A stretch of 64,000 nucleotides of DNA from JAXMCI01 sp046349435 (GCA_046349435.1 JAXMCI010000016.1:1-64000), one strand, 5' to 3'. Counted from the stretch's first letter, positions 10,374-19,980 are shown. Notes: generated by a model from the sequence alone, not told the origin. Numbers and translations are program-made.

Positions 10374-11360
10374 ATGGAGCAACGGCGGGTCGGGCGCGAC
10401 GGCCCCACGGTCGGGGCGATCGGCATGGGCTGCATGGCGATGGCCGGCTGGTACGGCTCGCGCGACGACGGCGAGGCGGAGCGCGCCATCCGGCGCGCGG
10501 TCGAGCTCGGCATCACCCTGTTCGACACCTCCGACCTCTATGGCGGCGGCGACAACGAGATCTTCCTCGGCCGCGCCATCAAGGGCCTGCGCGACCGCAT
10601 CGTGCTGTCGACCAAGTTCGGCAACACCTGGGACGAGCGCGGCTGGCCGAACGGCGTCAACGGCCGGCCGGACTATTGCCGCTCGGCCTGCGAGGCCAGC
10701 CTGCGCCGCCTCGGCGTCGACCATATCGATCTCTACTACCTGCACCGGGTCGATCCGGATGTACCGGTCGAGGAGTCGATCGGCGCCATGGCCGACCTGG
10801 TCAGGGCCGGCAAGATCGGCCATATCGGCGTCTCCGAGGTCAACCCGAAGACCCTGCGCCGCGCCCACGCCACCCATCGGCTGGCGGCGCTGCAGACCGA
10901 GTACTCGCTGTGGTCGCGCGAGCCGGAGACCGAGCTCTTCGCGCTCTGCGCCGAGCTCGGCATCGGCTTCGTCGGCTACAGCCCGCTCGGCCGCGGGCTG
11001 CTGACCGGCGCCATCGCCAGGACGGACGACCTGGCGCCGACCGACATCCGGCGCGAGCTGCCGCGCTTCCAGGAAGGCAACATCGAGCGCAACCAGCTGC
11101 TGCTCGCCGAGATGCGCCGCATCGCGGCGGCGCGCGGCTGCAGCCTGCCGCAGCTGGCGCTCGCCTGGATCCTCGGCAAGCAGCCCGACCTGGTGCCGAT
11201 CCAGGGCGCCGACCGCAGCCGCTACGTCGAGGAGAACGCCGCGGCGGCGGCGATCCGGCTGACCCCGGCCGAGCTCGCCGCGCTCGACGCCGTCAACCCG
11301 CCGGGCGCGGCCGCCGGCGGCCGCTATCCCGAGGCCTGGATGGCCGAGGTCAATCGCTGA
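10374..11360 (+). CDS. Aldo/keto reductase
   Basis: NADPH-dependent TIM-barrel oxidoreductase of 328 residues. It has FDTSDLYGGGDNE (catalytic Asp and Tyr), STKFG (catalytic Lys), LYYLHRVDPDVP (catalytic His) and GYSPLGRGLLTG. The start ATG at 10374 is preceded by GAAAGGAA. It begins 33 bases after the ATPase stop and is probably in the same operon as the transporter. A hairpin terminator follows directly. It may reduce or oxidise an imported carbonyl or sugar-like compound; the substrate is unknown. Confidence 0.92.
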   Translation: MEQRRVGRDGPTVGAIGMGCMAMAGWYGSRDDGEAERAIRRAVELGITLFDTSDLYGGGDNEIFLGRAIKGLRDRIVLSTKFGNTWDERGWPNGVNGRPDYCRSACEASLRRLGVDHIDLYYLHRVDPDVPVEESIGAMADLVRAGKIGHIGVSEVNPKTLRRAHATHRLAALQTEYSLWSREPETELFALCAELGIGFVGYSPLGRGLLTGAIARTDDLAPTDIRRELPRFQEGNIERNQLLLAEMRRIAAARGCSLPQLALAWILGKQPDLVPIQGADRSRYVEENAAAAAIRLTPAELAALDAVNPPGAAAGGRYPEAWMAEVNR

Positions 11361-11368
11361 AAAGGAGC

Positions 11369-11400
11369 GGCCTCCCCGCCGGTCAGGAGCGGGGGAGGCC
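11369..11400. terminator. Hairpin terminator between converging genes
   Basis: GGCCTCCCCGC at 11369-11379 pairs with GCGGGGGAGGCC at 11389-11400 (one bulged G), with a 9-base loop. It lies between the converging aldo/keto reductase and binding-protein genes and could serve both strands. No clear T run follows. Confidence 0.6.
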
Positions 11401-11434
11401 GGGCCCGGCAAGTCCCGTTCGGGGCTCGACGGGC

Positions 11435-12531
11435 CTACTTCACCTCGACGACGTTGCCGTCGGGGCCGATCTGGGCCACCGTCACGGTGCCCATGATGTC
11501 GCCGAACTTGTCGAGCTGGATCGGGCCCGACGCCCCGTCATAGGGCGTGGCGCCCATCAGGCTCTCCTTGGTCGTGTTGCCCGACTTGGCCTGCGCCGCG
11601 ACGATGATGCCGGCGGTGTCGTAGGCGTAGGCCTCGACATAGCTCGGATCCTTGCCGTAGGCGGCCTTGTAGCGGGCCCGGAAGTCGGCGGCCTGCTTCG
11701 GCGCGCCCGGCACCTCGAAGAGCGGCGTGGTGAAGTAGAAGCCCTTCAGCTCGTCGCGCGAGGTGCCGTTGTAGAGCAGGTCGACGAAGTCCATCGCGGC
11801 GATGACCTTGTCCGACGGGATGCCGTAGGTGCGGATCGCCTTGAGCAGCGGGTAGAGCTGGAAGCTGTAGCCGCTGACGATGTAGAGGTCGGGATTGATG
11901 TCCTTCGCCTTCAGCACCAGGCTGTTGTAGTCCTGCGTGCCGAAATCGAACGGGATGTGCGTGTACGAGATCCCGCGCTTCTTGATCTCGCCGCCCACCA
12001 CCGCCTCGAACATCTCGTTGTTGGCGGCGTTGTTGAGGGCGATGGCGACGATGCTCTTCGGCTTCACCTTGTCGATGAAGCGGGCGTACTGCAGCGACTC
12101 CACCTTGAAGTTCGGCAGCACCCGGAGCATGTCCTTGTTGCGCTCGACCAGGAAGGCGTCGAAGGCGATGACGAAGTGCGGGATGCCCGCCTTGCCGACC
12201 AGCGGCGCGATCGCCTGCGAGTCCTCCGAGGTGCCGGAGACCATCACCGTCGGGCTGTCGAGCATCTGCTTCTGCCCGACCGACAGCGCCTGCATCGGCT
12301 TGCCGGCATTGTCCTGGGCGTCGAGCTTGAACTGGTCGCAGGACACGCTCCGCGCCTTGCAGGCATCCTGCAGCCCGAGCTCGAATCCCTTGAAGTAGTT
12401 GCCGCTGTAGGCGGCCACCGGGCCGCTCAGCGGCATGTTCCCGGCGATCCGGACGTCGTCCGCCCAGGCCGCCGAGGCCAGCCCCCGGCCAGGGCCGCCG
12501 CCAGCGCCGCGCTCTTCCACTGCATGCTCAT
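11435..12531 (-). CDS. Branched-chain-type ABC transporter periplasmic binding protein (frameshifted in signal peptide)
   Basis: Periplasmic Leu/Ile/Val-binding-protein family member, about 365 residues. The signal peptide MSMQWKSAALAAALAG...ASAAWA begins at ATG 12531 with GGGAGG upstream. The frame breaks near 12484, where one G is missing from a G run. The mature part starts DDVRIAGNMPLSGPVAAYSG, typical of the family. TAG stop at 11435. It faces the livHMGF-like genes across the terminator and is probably the substrate-capturing subunit of that importer. A control region of about 200 bases upstream carries a motif resembling one upstream of the cupin gene. Confidence 0.88.
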
Positions 12532-13121
12532 CACTGCCTCCCCGTCGTCGCTCGCCCGATCGGCGCGATCCCGCGGGGGCTTCGCAAGGGGGCCGTGACG
12601 GGCGAGCCGGACGCCGGTTCGCGCTCCGGCCGGCTGCCGTCGGGTCCCTGTCCCGTCCGCGGCGACCGCCAGATCGGCGATCATGATCGATACTCGCGGT
12701 CCGCCGGTGTTGTGACTACTAGAATAATTTGAACGGTCCATTGCCCCTGGAGCAACGACCCATAGCCGCGGCAGCTGCACGGCCGTGCCGACCTCGCCCT
12801 TCGACAGGCTGCTATGAAAATGGAAAGGGGATGGCTGCGCGGCCGTGCCGACCTCGCCCTTCGACAAGCTCAGGACGAGGTTCAAATGGCAGGCGCGATC
12901 TCTCCGGCCTCATCCTGAGCTTGTCGGATGACGAGGCTCGCACGATCGCGGTGCATGCCTTTTCCGCCATCGTGGTGGGCGCCCCCCCGAACCTCGTCCT
13001 GAGCCTGTCGAAGGGCGAGGTCGGCACGGCAATGCCGCTTCGCTGCAGCCTCAGCGTCCTCCGCGCCTCCGCGTGCCATTCCTTTCGGCCTCTCCACCGC
13101 CGCGGCGGCGGAGCGCGGCCC
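12532..13121. other. Gene-free control and repeat region
   Basis: No convincing gene. It holds the upstream region of the binding-protein gene, including a CTAGAATAATTTGAACGG block near 12719-12736, and then several copies of a short palindromic repeat up to about 13036. The open frames here are created by the repeats and the high GC content. Confidence 0.6.
12777..13036. repeat. Cluster of REP-like palindromic repeats
   Basis: Copies of a repeat with core TCGCCCTTCGACAAGCTCAG lie near 12793-12812 (partial), 12853-12880, 12908-12936 (diverged) and 12990-13021. The 12837-12882 and 12988-13036 copies are inverted relative to each other and extend into a shared GCCGTGCCGACCTCG flank. The same element recurs at 36630-36711. 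Such intergenic repeats are common in alphaproteobacteria; their role, for instance as transcription ends or as RAYT-mobilised REPs, is unproven here. Confidence 0.75.
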
Positions 13122-14744
13122 TCAGGCCAGCTCGCGGGTCTTGAGGAACTTCAGGTCCGGCCACTCCTCGATCGTCCGGTTCAGCTCCCAGGCGTTGCGG
13201 GCGAGGAAGACCGGCGCGTCGTCGCGGTCCTCCGCCAGGCTGCCGCGATTGCGCTCGACGAACTGCTTCAGCTTGGCCTGGTCGCCCGAGACCCAGCGCG
13301 CGGTCTCGTAGGGCGCCGGCTCGAAGCCGACGGCGATCTTGTATTCGGTGGCGATGCGCGAGGCGAGCACCTCGAGCTGCAGCTGGCCGACCACGCCGAC
13401 GATCCAGCTCGAGCCCAGGATCGGCCGGAAGACCTGCGTCACGCCCTCCTCGGCGAGGTCCTCGAGCGCGCGCCGCAGCTGCTTGGCGCGGATCGGGTCG
13501 TCGAGCCGCACCCGGCGCAGGATCTCCGGCGCGAAGGTCGGGATGCCGGTGAAGCGGACCTCTTCGCCCTCGGTCAGGGAATCGCCGACGCGCAGCGTGC
13601 CGTGGTTCGGGATCCCGATGATGTCGCCGGGCAGCGCCTCCTCCGCCCGCTCGCGCTCCTGGGCGAAGAAGAAGATCGGGTTCTGGATGGACAGCGCCTT
13701 GCCGGTGCGCGTCTGGCGCAGCTTCATGCCGCGCCGGAACCGGCCGGAGCACAGCCGCAGGAAGGCGATCCGGTCGCGGTGGTTCGGGTCCATGTTGGCC
13801 TGGACCTTGAAGACGAAGCCGGTCACCGCCGGCTCGGCGGGCGCGATGTCCCGCGGCTCGGCCGGCTGCGCGCGGGGCACCGGCGCGATCGTCGCCAGGG
13901 CCCGCAGCAGCTCGGTCACCGCGTAGTCCTTGAGGGCGCTGCCGAAGAACACCGGCGTCATGTGCCCGGCGCGGTAGGCCTCGGGGTCGAGCTCCCGGTA
14001 GGCCGAGGCGGCCAGGGCCGCGGTCTCGCGAAAGCTCTCGAGCACCGGGCCGGGGACCAGCGCGTCGAGCCGGGGATCCTCGGGCCCGTCGCAGGCGATA
14101 GCCGTGTCGTACGCCCCGCCCCGCCCGGACGCGGAGGTCAGGAACCGGTTGCCCGGCAGGTCGAAGCAGCCGTGGAACGTCGCCCCCATGCCCACCGGCC
14201 AGGTCACCGGGCTGGCATCGAGCGCCAGCGTGCTCTCGATCTCGTCGAGCAGCGCGAAGGGGTCGAGGCCGTCGCGGTCGACCTTGTTGATGAAGGTGAT
14301 GATCGGGATGTCGCGCAGCCGGCAGACCTCGAACAGCTTGCGTGTCTGCGCCTCGATGCCCTTGGCGGCGTCGATCACCATGATCGCCGAGTCGACGGCG
14401 GTCAGCGTCCGGTAGGTGTCCTCGCTGAAATCCTGGTGGCCCGGCGTGTCGAGCAGGTTGAAGGTGATGCCCTCGTGCTGGAAGGTCATCACCGAGCTGG
14501 TGATCGAGATGCCGCGGGCGCGCTCGATCTCCATCCAGTCCGACTGGGTGCGCCGGCGCTCGCCGCGCGCCCGGACATGGCCGGCCATGCGGATGGCGCC
14601 GCCGAACAGCAGCAGCTTCTCGGTCAGCGTCGTCTTGCCGGCGTCGGGGTGGGAGATGATGGCGAAGGTGCGGCGCCCCTGCCACGACTCGGCCGGCAGG
14701 GCCCGCTCTCCGGCGCCGGTGCTGATCTCCAGCGAGCTCGACAT
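13122..14744 (-). CDS. prfC: Peptide chain release factor 3
   Basis: Translational GTPase that recycles RF1/RF2 from the ribosome; 540 residues, the usual length. The GTPase motifs are complete: P-loop SHPDAGKTTLTEK (about residue 30), DTPGHQDFSEDT and NKVDRDGLDP. The switch region RGISITSSVMTF and the C-terminal LKFLKTRELA ending are as in known RF3. The start ATG at 14744 directly follows GAGGAGAG. The gene stands alone, flanked by palindromic repeats downstream and the DUF4157-type gene upstream. The long open frame on the opposite strand is a high-GC shadow. Confidence 0.97.
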   Translation of the reverse strand: MSSSLEISTGAGERALPAESWQGRRTFAIISHPDAGKTTLTEKLLLFGGAIRMAGHVRARGERRRTQSDWMEIERARGISITSSVMTFQHEGITFNLLDTPGHQDFSEDTYRTLTAVDSAIMVIDAAKGIEAQTRKLFEVCRLRDIPIITFINKVDRDGLDPFALLDEIESTLALDASPVTWPVGMGATFHGCFDLPGNRFLTSASGRGGAYDTAIACDGPEDPRLDALVPGPVLESFRETAALAASAYRELDPEAYRAGHMTPVFFGSALKDYAVTELLRALATIAPVPRAQPAEPRDIAPAEPAVTGFVFKVQANMDPNHRDRIAFLRLCSGRFRRGMKLRQTRTGKALSIQNPIFFFAQERERAEEALPGDIIGIPNHGTLRVGDSLTEGEEVRFTGIPTFAPEILRRVRLDDPIRAKQLRRALEDLAEEGVTQVFRPILGSSWIVGVVGQLQLEVLASRIATEYKIAVGFEPAPYETARWVSGDQAKLKQFVERNRGSLAEDRDDAPVFLARNAWELNRTIEEWPDLKFLKTRELA

Positions 14745-14984
14745 CTCTCCTCGAACCTGTTGCTGAGCCGCCTCGACGGGAAGGCGCTGCGACGGAACCC
14801 ATGACGAGGGGCGGACCCTAGCTCACCGCTCCACCCAAATGCAGCTCATTTCGCGCGCTTTGCCGGGTCTCTGCCGGTCCTTGCCGGGGCGGGTGCATTG
14901 CCGCGCCGCCGGCCGGGGCGTATCCTTCGACCCAATCCATCGCGTCATCGTGGGTGGCCGGCGTCGCATTCGAAGGGAGGCGGC

Positions 14985-16036
14985 ATGCAGGCTCTCCGTG
15001 CTCCGCTGCCAGGACGGCAGCGCCCCGTGTCGCCGCCGGCGGCCCGGCACGCCGTTCGGCCCGCCGCGCCGCCCCGGCCGGCCCTGCAGGCCAGGCTGGC
15101 GATCGGCAGCCCCGGCGACGCCTACGAGCAGGAGGCCGACCGGGTCGCCGGCGAGGTGATGGGCGGCCCGGCCGCCGCGGTCCCGGCGCCCTGCAGCTGC
15201 GGCGGCGGCTGCCCGCGCTGCGCCGCCCCGGCGCCGGCCAGGAAGGCCCGCCGTCGGTGAGCCGGGTCGCCGCCCCCGTTCCGGGGCCGGGCCCGGACGC
15301 CGACTTGGCGGACGCCGACCTCGCCGCAGTCGTGGCGCAGGGCCGGCGGCGGCGGCGCGCCGCTCGACCGCGAGGTCGGGCCTTCATGGAGCCGCGCTTC
15401 GGCCGCGATCTCGGCCATGTCCGGGTGCATGCCGATGCCGGCGCCGCGCGCTCGGCGCGCCGCATCGACGCGGTGGCCTACACAGCCGGCCGCGACATCG
15501 TGTTCGGCGCGGGCCGCTATGCCCCGCACAGCCCCGAGGGCCGCCGGCTGATCGCGCACGAGCTCGCCCACACCATCCAGCAGGGGAGGCCGGCGCCCCG
15601 ACGATCGGCCGCAGCGTCGCGCCGCAGGCCGCGGCGGCGCGGCCGGGCTGCTGCAGCGGGTCGGCGAATGCGCGAGCAAGTCCTTCCGCAATTGCGGCGG
15701 CAGCTGCGTTCCGCCGGGCGGCGGGACCGGGTTCTGCCGATGGTCGGGCACGTCAAGAACGGCTGCATCTGCATCCCGGCCGAGCAGCCGGCGTGCGCGG
15801 GCCGGAGTTCGTCCTCGGCGCGCTGACGGCCTACGGGCTTTTCAAGATCTACCAGGCGGCTTCCACCCTCACCCCGGCGGCCGGGCTGGCCGGCGGCGGC
15901 ACCATGGCCATCCCGGCGAGCACGGCGGGGCTGCCGGCGGCGGCACGGCCGCGGCCACCGGCGGCGCGGGGACGGCGGCCACCGGCGGCGCGGGGACGGC
16001 GCGGCCGGTGCGGCGGGGGGCGAGGCGACGGCCTGA
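14985..16036 (+). CDS. DUF4157-type HELAH protein, possible injection-system cargo (multiply frameshifted)
   Basis: Start ATG 14985 with strong GGGAGG upstream. Recognisable pieces in order are RLAIGSPGDAYEQEADRVAG (the DUF4157 lead-in), the Cys motif CSCGGGCPRC, then FGRDLGHVRVHAD, then AYTAGRDIVFGAGRYAP and the zinc-metallopeptidase-like AHELAHTIQQG. A Cys-rich piece (GECASKSFRNCGGSC, then NGCICIPAEQP) and a low-complexity TAATGGAG tail follow. The pieces lie in alternating frames, each step matching a one-base deletion (near 15254, 15597, 15642, 15750, 15800 and in the repetitive tail), with a plausible TGA at 16034. DUF4157 proteins are known to co-occur with extracellular contractile injection systems, but no structural genes of such a system lie in this window. 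Confidence 0.6.
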
Positions 16037-16094
16037 CGGGCCTCGCCGGCGGCGGCGCCGGCGCGACGCCGCCGGGGCATTGCCGGTGATCACC

Positions 16095-16493
16095 ATGGCC
16101 GGCGTCTTCGTCGCGCTCGGCGCCGGCTACGCCGAGGCGCGCGCCGCCGTGCGCAACGAGAGCACGGCCTCGGGCTTCTCCCAGGGCTTCGTCATGGGCC
16201 TGCTCGGCTGGGAGCGGCACCAGGCCGTCGACCGCTTCGGGGTCTGGTCCGCCACGCCGACCCCCTGGGACGAGGCCCTCGGCACGATCAAGGCCAATGC
16301 CCATAATCGCGGGCTGAAGGCCGGCTTCGAGGCCGGGTCCAGGCTGCCGCCGGACCAGAAGAAAGCCTATCTCCGCGAGATCCGCCGGCTGGCGGGGCCG
16401 CGGGACGGCACCGGCTGGTCCCGCCGCGACCAGATCGCCTACGTCATTGAGCTTGCCGCAGCGGCCCGGCAGCATGTCCTCAAGCCGGAGTAG
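16095..16493 (+). CDS. Small hypothetical protein downstream of DUF4157-type gene
   Basis: Frame of 132 residues from ATG 16095 (MAGVFVALGAGYAEARAAVR) ending in QHVLKPE. It has a hydrophobic first 12 residues and then a charged, probably helical body. I do not recognise the family. It could be the C-terminal part of the DUF4157-type protein if further shifts are present, or a separate partner gene, since the preceding frame offers a plausible stop at 16034. No strong ribosome binding site is seen. Confidence 0.5.
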   Translation: MAGVFVALGAGYAEARAAVRNESTASGFSQGFVMGLLGWERHQAVDRFGVWSATPTPWDEALGTIKANAHNRGLKAGFEAGSRLPPDQKKAYLREIRRLAGPRDGTGWSRRDQIAYVIELAAAARQHVLKPE

Positions 16494-16512
16494 CGTCCCG
16501 CCCGGCTAGCAG

Positions 16513-18927
16513 ATGAGGCCCGACGTGGCTGGACCTGAGGCCGGCTCGCAGCGCATTCGCACCTTCTGCGCCCTGTGCATCGCGCGATGCGGCGCCATCG
16601 CAGTCGTCGAGGAAGGCCGCTTCGTCCGGCTCGAGCCCGACCCGTCGCACCCGACCGGCCAGGCGCTGTGCGCCAAGGGCCGCGCCGCGCCCGAGATCGT
16701 CTACAGCCCGGAGCGGCTGACCCATCCGCTGCGCCGCACCCGGCCGAAGGGCGATCCCGATCCCGGCTGGCAGCGGATCGGCTGGGACGAGGCCCTCGAC
16801 CTCACCGCGGCGGCGCTGCGCCGGGTTGCCGACCGGCACGGCCCGCAGGCGGTGGCCTTGACCACGTCGTCGCCCTCGACCACCGCGATCGGCGATTCGC
16901 TCGGCTACATCCAGCGCTTCGCCAACGCCTTCGGCACGCCGAACGCGGCGATCACGCTCGATGTCTGCGGCTGGGGCCGGGCGTTCGCCACGCGCTACAC
17001 CTTCGGCGTCGGCAGCGTCGGGACCGGCGGCGGCGGCGGCGCCATGCCGGACATCGCCAATAGCGGCCTCGTCATCCTGTGGGGCTACAACCCCAGCTAC
17101 ACCCGCCTGACCCACGCCACCGCCGTCGTCGAGGCGGCGAAGCGCGGTACGAAGCTGATGGTCGTCGACCCGCGCCGCGTCGGCCTGGCCGGCAAGGCCG
17201 ATCTGTGGCTGAGGGTGCGGCCCGGCAGCGACGGGGCGCTCGCCCTCGGCATCGCCAACGCGATGATCGGGCGCGGCTGGTACGACCGCGACTTCATCCG
17301 CCGGTGGAGCAACGGACCGCTGCTGGTCCGCGCCGATACCGGGCGGTTCCTCACCGAGGCCGACATGGCGCCGGGCGGCGATCCGCACCGGCTCCTCGCC
17401 TGGGACGCGGCGGCGGGACGACCGTTCGTCCCTGACGGCGGCCCCGGGCAGGACGCCGGCAGCGCCGCGCTCGAGGGCGAATACCGCATCGAGACCCACG
17501 CCGGCAGCGTCCTCTGCCACCCCGCCTTCGAGCTCTATGCGCGGCTCTGCCGCCGCTACCCGCCCGAGGCGGTCGAGTCGATCTGCTGGATCCCGCGCGC
17601 CCAGGTCGAGGCGGCGGCCCGGCTGATCTGGGAGTCGCGGCCGGTCTCCTACTACGCCTGGAGCGGGCATGAGCAGCACGCCAACGTCACCCAGACCGCC
17701 CGCGCCCTGTCCCTGCTCTACGCGCTGACGGGCAGCTTCGACCAGCGCGGCGGCAACGTCCTGCTGCCGGCGGCGCCGGCCGGCTCGATCCTCGGCCAGG
17801 AGCTGCCGGCGGCCGGCGAGATGGCGCCGCGGCTCGGCATCGCCGAGCGGCCGCTCGGCCCGGCGCGCTTCGGCTTCTACGGTACGGCCGAGCTCTACCG
17901 GGCGATCCGCGAGGGCAAGCCCTATCCGGTGCGCGCCCTGGTCGGCTTCGGGGCCAACATGCTGCTCGCCCATGCCGGCGGCGCGGCCGGTCGCGAGGCA
18001 CTGAAGCAGCTGGAGTTCTACGCCCATCTCGACCTGTTCATGAACCCGACGGCGGCGCTGGCCGACATCGTGCTGCCGGTCGCGTCGGCGTTCGAGCGCG
18101 AGGGCCTGAAGATCGGCTTCGAGATCAGCCGGGAGGCGCAATCGCGCATCCAGCTGCGGCCGGCGATCGTGCCGCCGCCGGGCGAGGCGCGGCCGGACAC
18201 CGCCATCGTCTTCGACCTGGCCCGGCGGCTCGGCCTCGGCGCCGCCTTCTGGGACGGCGACATCGAGGCCGCCTACCGGCATCAGCTGGCGCCGCTCGGC
18301 CTCTCGCCGGAGGCGCTGCGCGCCAGCCCGGGCGGGACCGACCTGCCGCTCGAGACCCGCTACGCCAAGCATGCCGAGCCCGACGCCGACGGCCGGCCGA
18401 AGGGTTTCGCCACGCCGTCGCGCAAGGTCGAGCTCTACTGCGAGACGTTCCTCGACCATGGCTACCAGCCCCTGCCGGATTTCGAGGAGCCGCAGATCGG
18501 CCCGGCGCGGGACGACCTGGTGGCGCGCTTTCCCCTGGTCCTGACCAGCGCCAAGTCGACGCTGTTCTGCCAGACCCAGCACCGCCAGCTGCCCAGCCTG
18601 CGCCGGCGCGCCCCCGATCCCGAAATCGAGCTGCATCCGGCGGCGGCCGAGGCGCGCGGCATCAGGAGCGGGGACTGGGTGTCGGTCGAGACTCCGGACG
18701 GCAGCGTGCGCATGCGGGCCCGGTACAATGCCGCGCTCGACCCGCGCGTCGTGGTCGGCGAGCATGGCTGGTGGCAGGGCTGCGACGCGCTCGGCGCGTC
18801 GGGGTTCGATCCGTTCGGCCCGGACAGCGCCAACTACAACGCTCTCATCGGCACCGCCGCCCGCGACCCGGTCAGCGGCACCGCCTCCCACCGCGCGTAT
18901 CTCTGCGAGATCCGCCCGGCCCGATAG
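16513..18927 (+). CDS. Molybdopterin-dependent oxidoreductase with 4Fe-4S centre
   Basis: Member of the DMSO-reductase superfamily, 804 residues. N-terminal Fe-S motif CALCIARC...CAKG (C-x2-C-x3-C and a fourth Cys about 27 residues on) at about residues 19-53. Then the Mo-bis-MGD fold with LDVCGWGRAF, whose Cys may be the metal ligand, and VVDPRR. The C-terminal molydopterin-dinucleotide domain ends GTASHRAYLCEIRPAR. No twin-arginine signal is seen, so it is probably cytoplasmic. The substrate cannot be inferred, and there is no electron-transfer subunit next to it. The start ATG 16513 lacks a strong ribosome binding site. Confidence 0.9.
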   Translation: MRPDVAGPEAGSQRIRTFCALCIARCGAIAVVEEGRFVRLEPDPSHPTGQALCAKGRAAPEIVYSPERLTHPLRRTRPKGDPDPGWQRIGWDEALDLTAAALRRVADRHGPQAVALTTSSPSTTAIGDSLGYIQRFANAFGTPNAAITLDVCGWGRAFATRYTFGVGSVGTGGGGGAMPDIANSGLVILWGYNPSYTRLTHATAVVEAAKRGTKLMVVDPRRVGLAGKADLWLRVRPGSDGALALGIANAMIGRGWYDRDFIRRWSNGPLLVRADTGRFLTEADMAPGGDPHRLLAWDAAAGRPFVPDGGPGQDAGSAALEGEYRIETHAGSVLCHPAFELYARLCRRYPPEAVESICWIPRAQVEAAARLIWESRPVSYYAWSGHEQHANVTQTARALSLLYALTGSFDQRGGNVLLPAAPAGSILGQELPAAGEMAPRLGIAERPLGPARFGFYGTAELYRAIREGKPYPVRALVGFGANMLLAHAGGAAGREALKQLEFYAHLDLFMNPTAALADIVLPVASAFEREGLKIGFEISREAQSRIQLRPAIVPPPGEARPDTAIVFDLARRLGLGAAFWDGDIEAAYRHQLAPLGLSPEALRASPGGTDLPLETRYAKHAEPDADGRPKGFATPSRKVELYCETFLDHGYQPLPDFEEPQIGPARDDLVARFPLVLTSAKSTLFCQTQHRQLPSLRRRAPDPEIELHPAAAEARGIRSGDWVSVETPDGSVRMRARYNAALDPRVVVGEHGWWQGCDALGASGFDPFGPDSANYNALIGTAARDPVSGTASHRAYLCEIRPAR

Positions 18928-19041
18928 AACGGGCCCAAGGTGCGGCCCGAAGCCGGATCGCGAGTCTGCCTGGAACTATCGGGCGGAAGCTGCGCTATTC
19001 TGGCCGACGTGGACGCCGCGATCGACGAGGAGGATGAGGCG

Positions 19042-19938
19042 ATGGCCGACGCGAAGATGATGACGCAGATCTCCAGCAAGCCGGGCTTCCTGGCCGCGCT
19101 CGACCAGAGCGGCGGCTCGACGCCGGGGGCGCTCAGGACCTACGGCATTCCGGACAGCGCCTATAGCGGCGATGAGGAGATGTTCCGGCGGATGCACGAG
19201 ATGCGGGTGCGCATCATGACCTCGCCGGCCTTCAGCGGCGACAAGATCATCGGCGCCATCCTGTTCGAGAAGACGATGGATGGCGAGGTCGCCGGCCGGC
19301 CGGTCCCCGCCTATCTCTGGCAGGAGAAGGGCGTCGTGCCGTTCCTCAAGATCGACAAGGGGCTCCAGCCGGAAGCGGACGGCGTCAGCATGCTGAAGCC
19401 GATGCCGGACCTCGACGCGCTGCTGGCGCGGGGCGTCAAGCGCGGCATGTTCGGCACCAAGGAGCGCTCGACCATCAACCTCGCCTCGCGGACCGGCATC
19501 GCCGCCATCGCGGCGCAGCAGTTCGAGGTCGGCCGGCAGGTGCTGCGGCACGGGCTGGTCCCGATCCTGGAGCCCGAGGTGCTGATCAAGAGCCCCCAGA
19601 AGGCCGAGGCCGAGGCCATCCTGCGCGACGAGCTGCTGAAGGGGCTGGACGCGCTCGGCGGCGACGACAAGGTCATGCTCAAGCTGACCATCCCCGAGGT
19701 GCCGGACCTCTACAAGCCGGTCATCGAGCATCCGCGGTCGCTGCGGATCGTCGCCCTGTCGGGCGGCTACAAGCTCGACGACGCCTGCCGGCGGCTGGCG
19801 CGCAACCACGGCATGATCGCGAGCTTCTCGCGCGCCCTGGTCGACAACCTGCGGGTCCAGATGAGCGACGCCGAGTTCAACGCCACGCTGGCCAGCACCG
19901 TCGAGGCGATCTACCGCGCGTCCACCGTCAAGGCCTGA
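19042..19938 (+). CDS. Class I fructose-bisphosphate aldolase
   Basis: Schiff-base aldolase of 298 residues, cleaving fructose 1,6-bisphosphate in glycolysis or making it in gluconeogenesis. It shows FLAALDQSGGSTPGALRTYG near the N-terminus, ILFEKTMDGEV, LVPILEPEVLIKSP and LSGGYK, all characteristic of the bacterial class I enzyme that resembles the eukaryotic one. The start ATG 19042 was chosen because GAGGAGG lies just upstream; an earlier in-frame start at 18940 would add about 34 unrelated residues. Followed by a strong hairpin. Confidence 0.93.
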   Translation: MADAKMMTQISSKPGFLAALDQSGGSTPGALRTYGIPDSAYSGDEEMFRRMHEMRVRIMTSPAFSGDKIIGAILFEKTMDGEVAGRPVPAYLWQEKGVVPFLKIDKGLQPEADGVSMLKPMPDLDALLARGVKRGMFGTKERSTINLASRTGIAAIAAQQFEVGRQVLRHGLVPILEPEVLIKSPQKAEAEAILRDELLKGLDALGGDDKVMLKLTIPEVPDLYKPVIEHPRSLRIVALSGGYKLDDACRRLARNHGMIASFSRALVDNLRVQMSDAEFNATLASTVEAIYRASTVKA

Positions 19939-19944
19939 TCGCGA

Positions 19945-19980
19945 GGCTCCGGGGCGGTGCTGCTGCGGCGCCCCGGAGCC
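19945..19980. terminator. Strong hairpin between converging genes
   Basis: A perfect 11-base stem, GGCTCCGGGGC at 19945-19955 with GCCCCGGAGCC at 19970-19980, and a 14-base loop. It begins six bases after the aldolase stop and faces the end of the next, minus-strand gene, so it probably ends transcription from both sides. No T tract is present. Confidence 0.7.

Noticed and set aside
12777..13036. Insertion sequence
   Set aside because: Inverted repeats are present but there is no transposase frame and no target duplication; the units match dispersed palindromic repeats.
12729..14804. A 691-codon open frame opposite prfC
   Set aside because: prfC has all GTPase motifs; the opposite frame also reads through palindromic repeats.
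15910..16010. Functional minisatellite
   Set aside because: The repeated GGGACGGCGGCCACCGGCGG unit is explained by a coding low-complexity TAATGGAG tail of the DUF4157-type gene.
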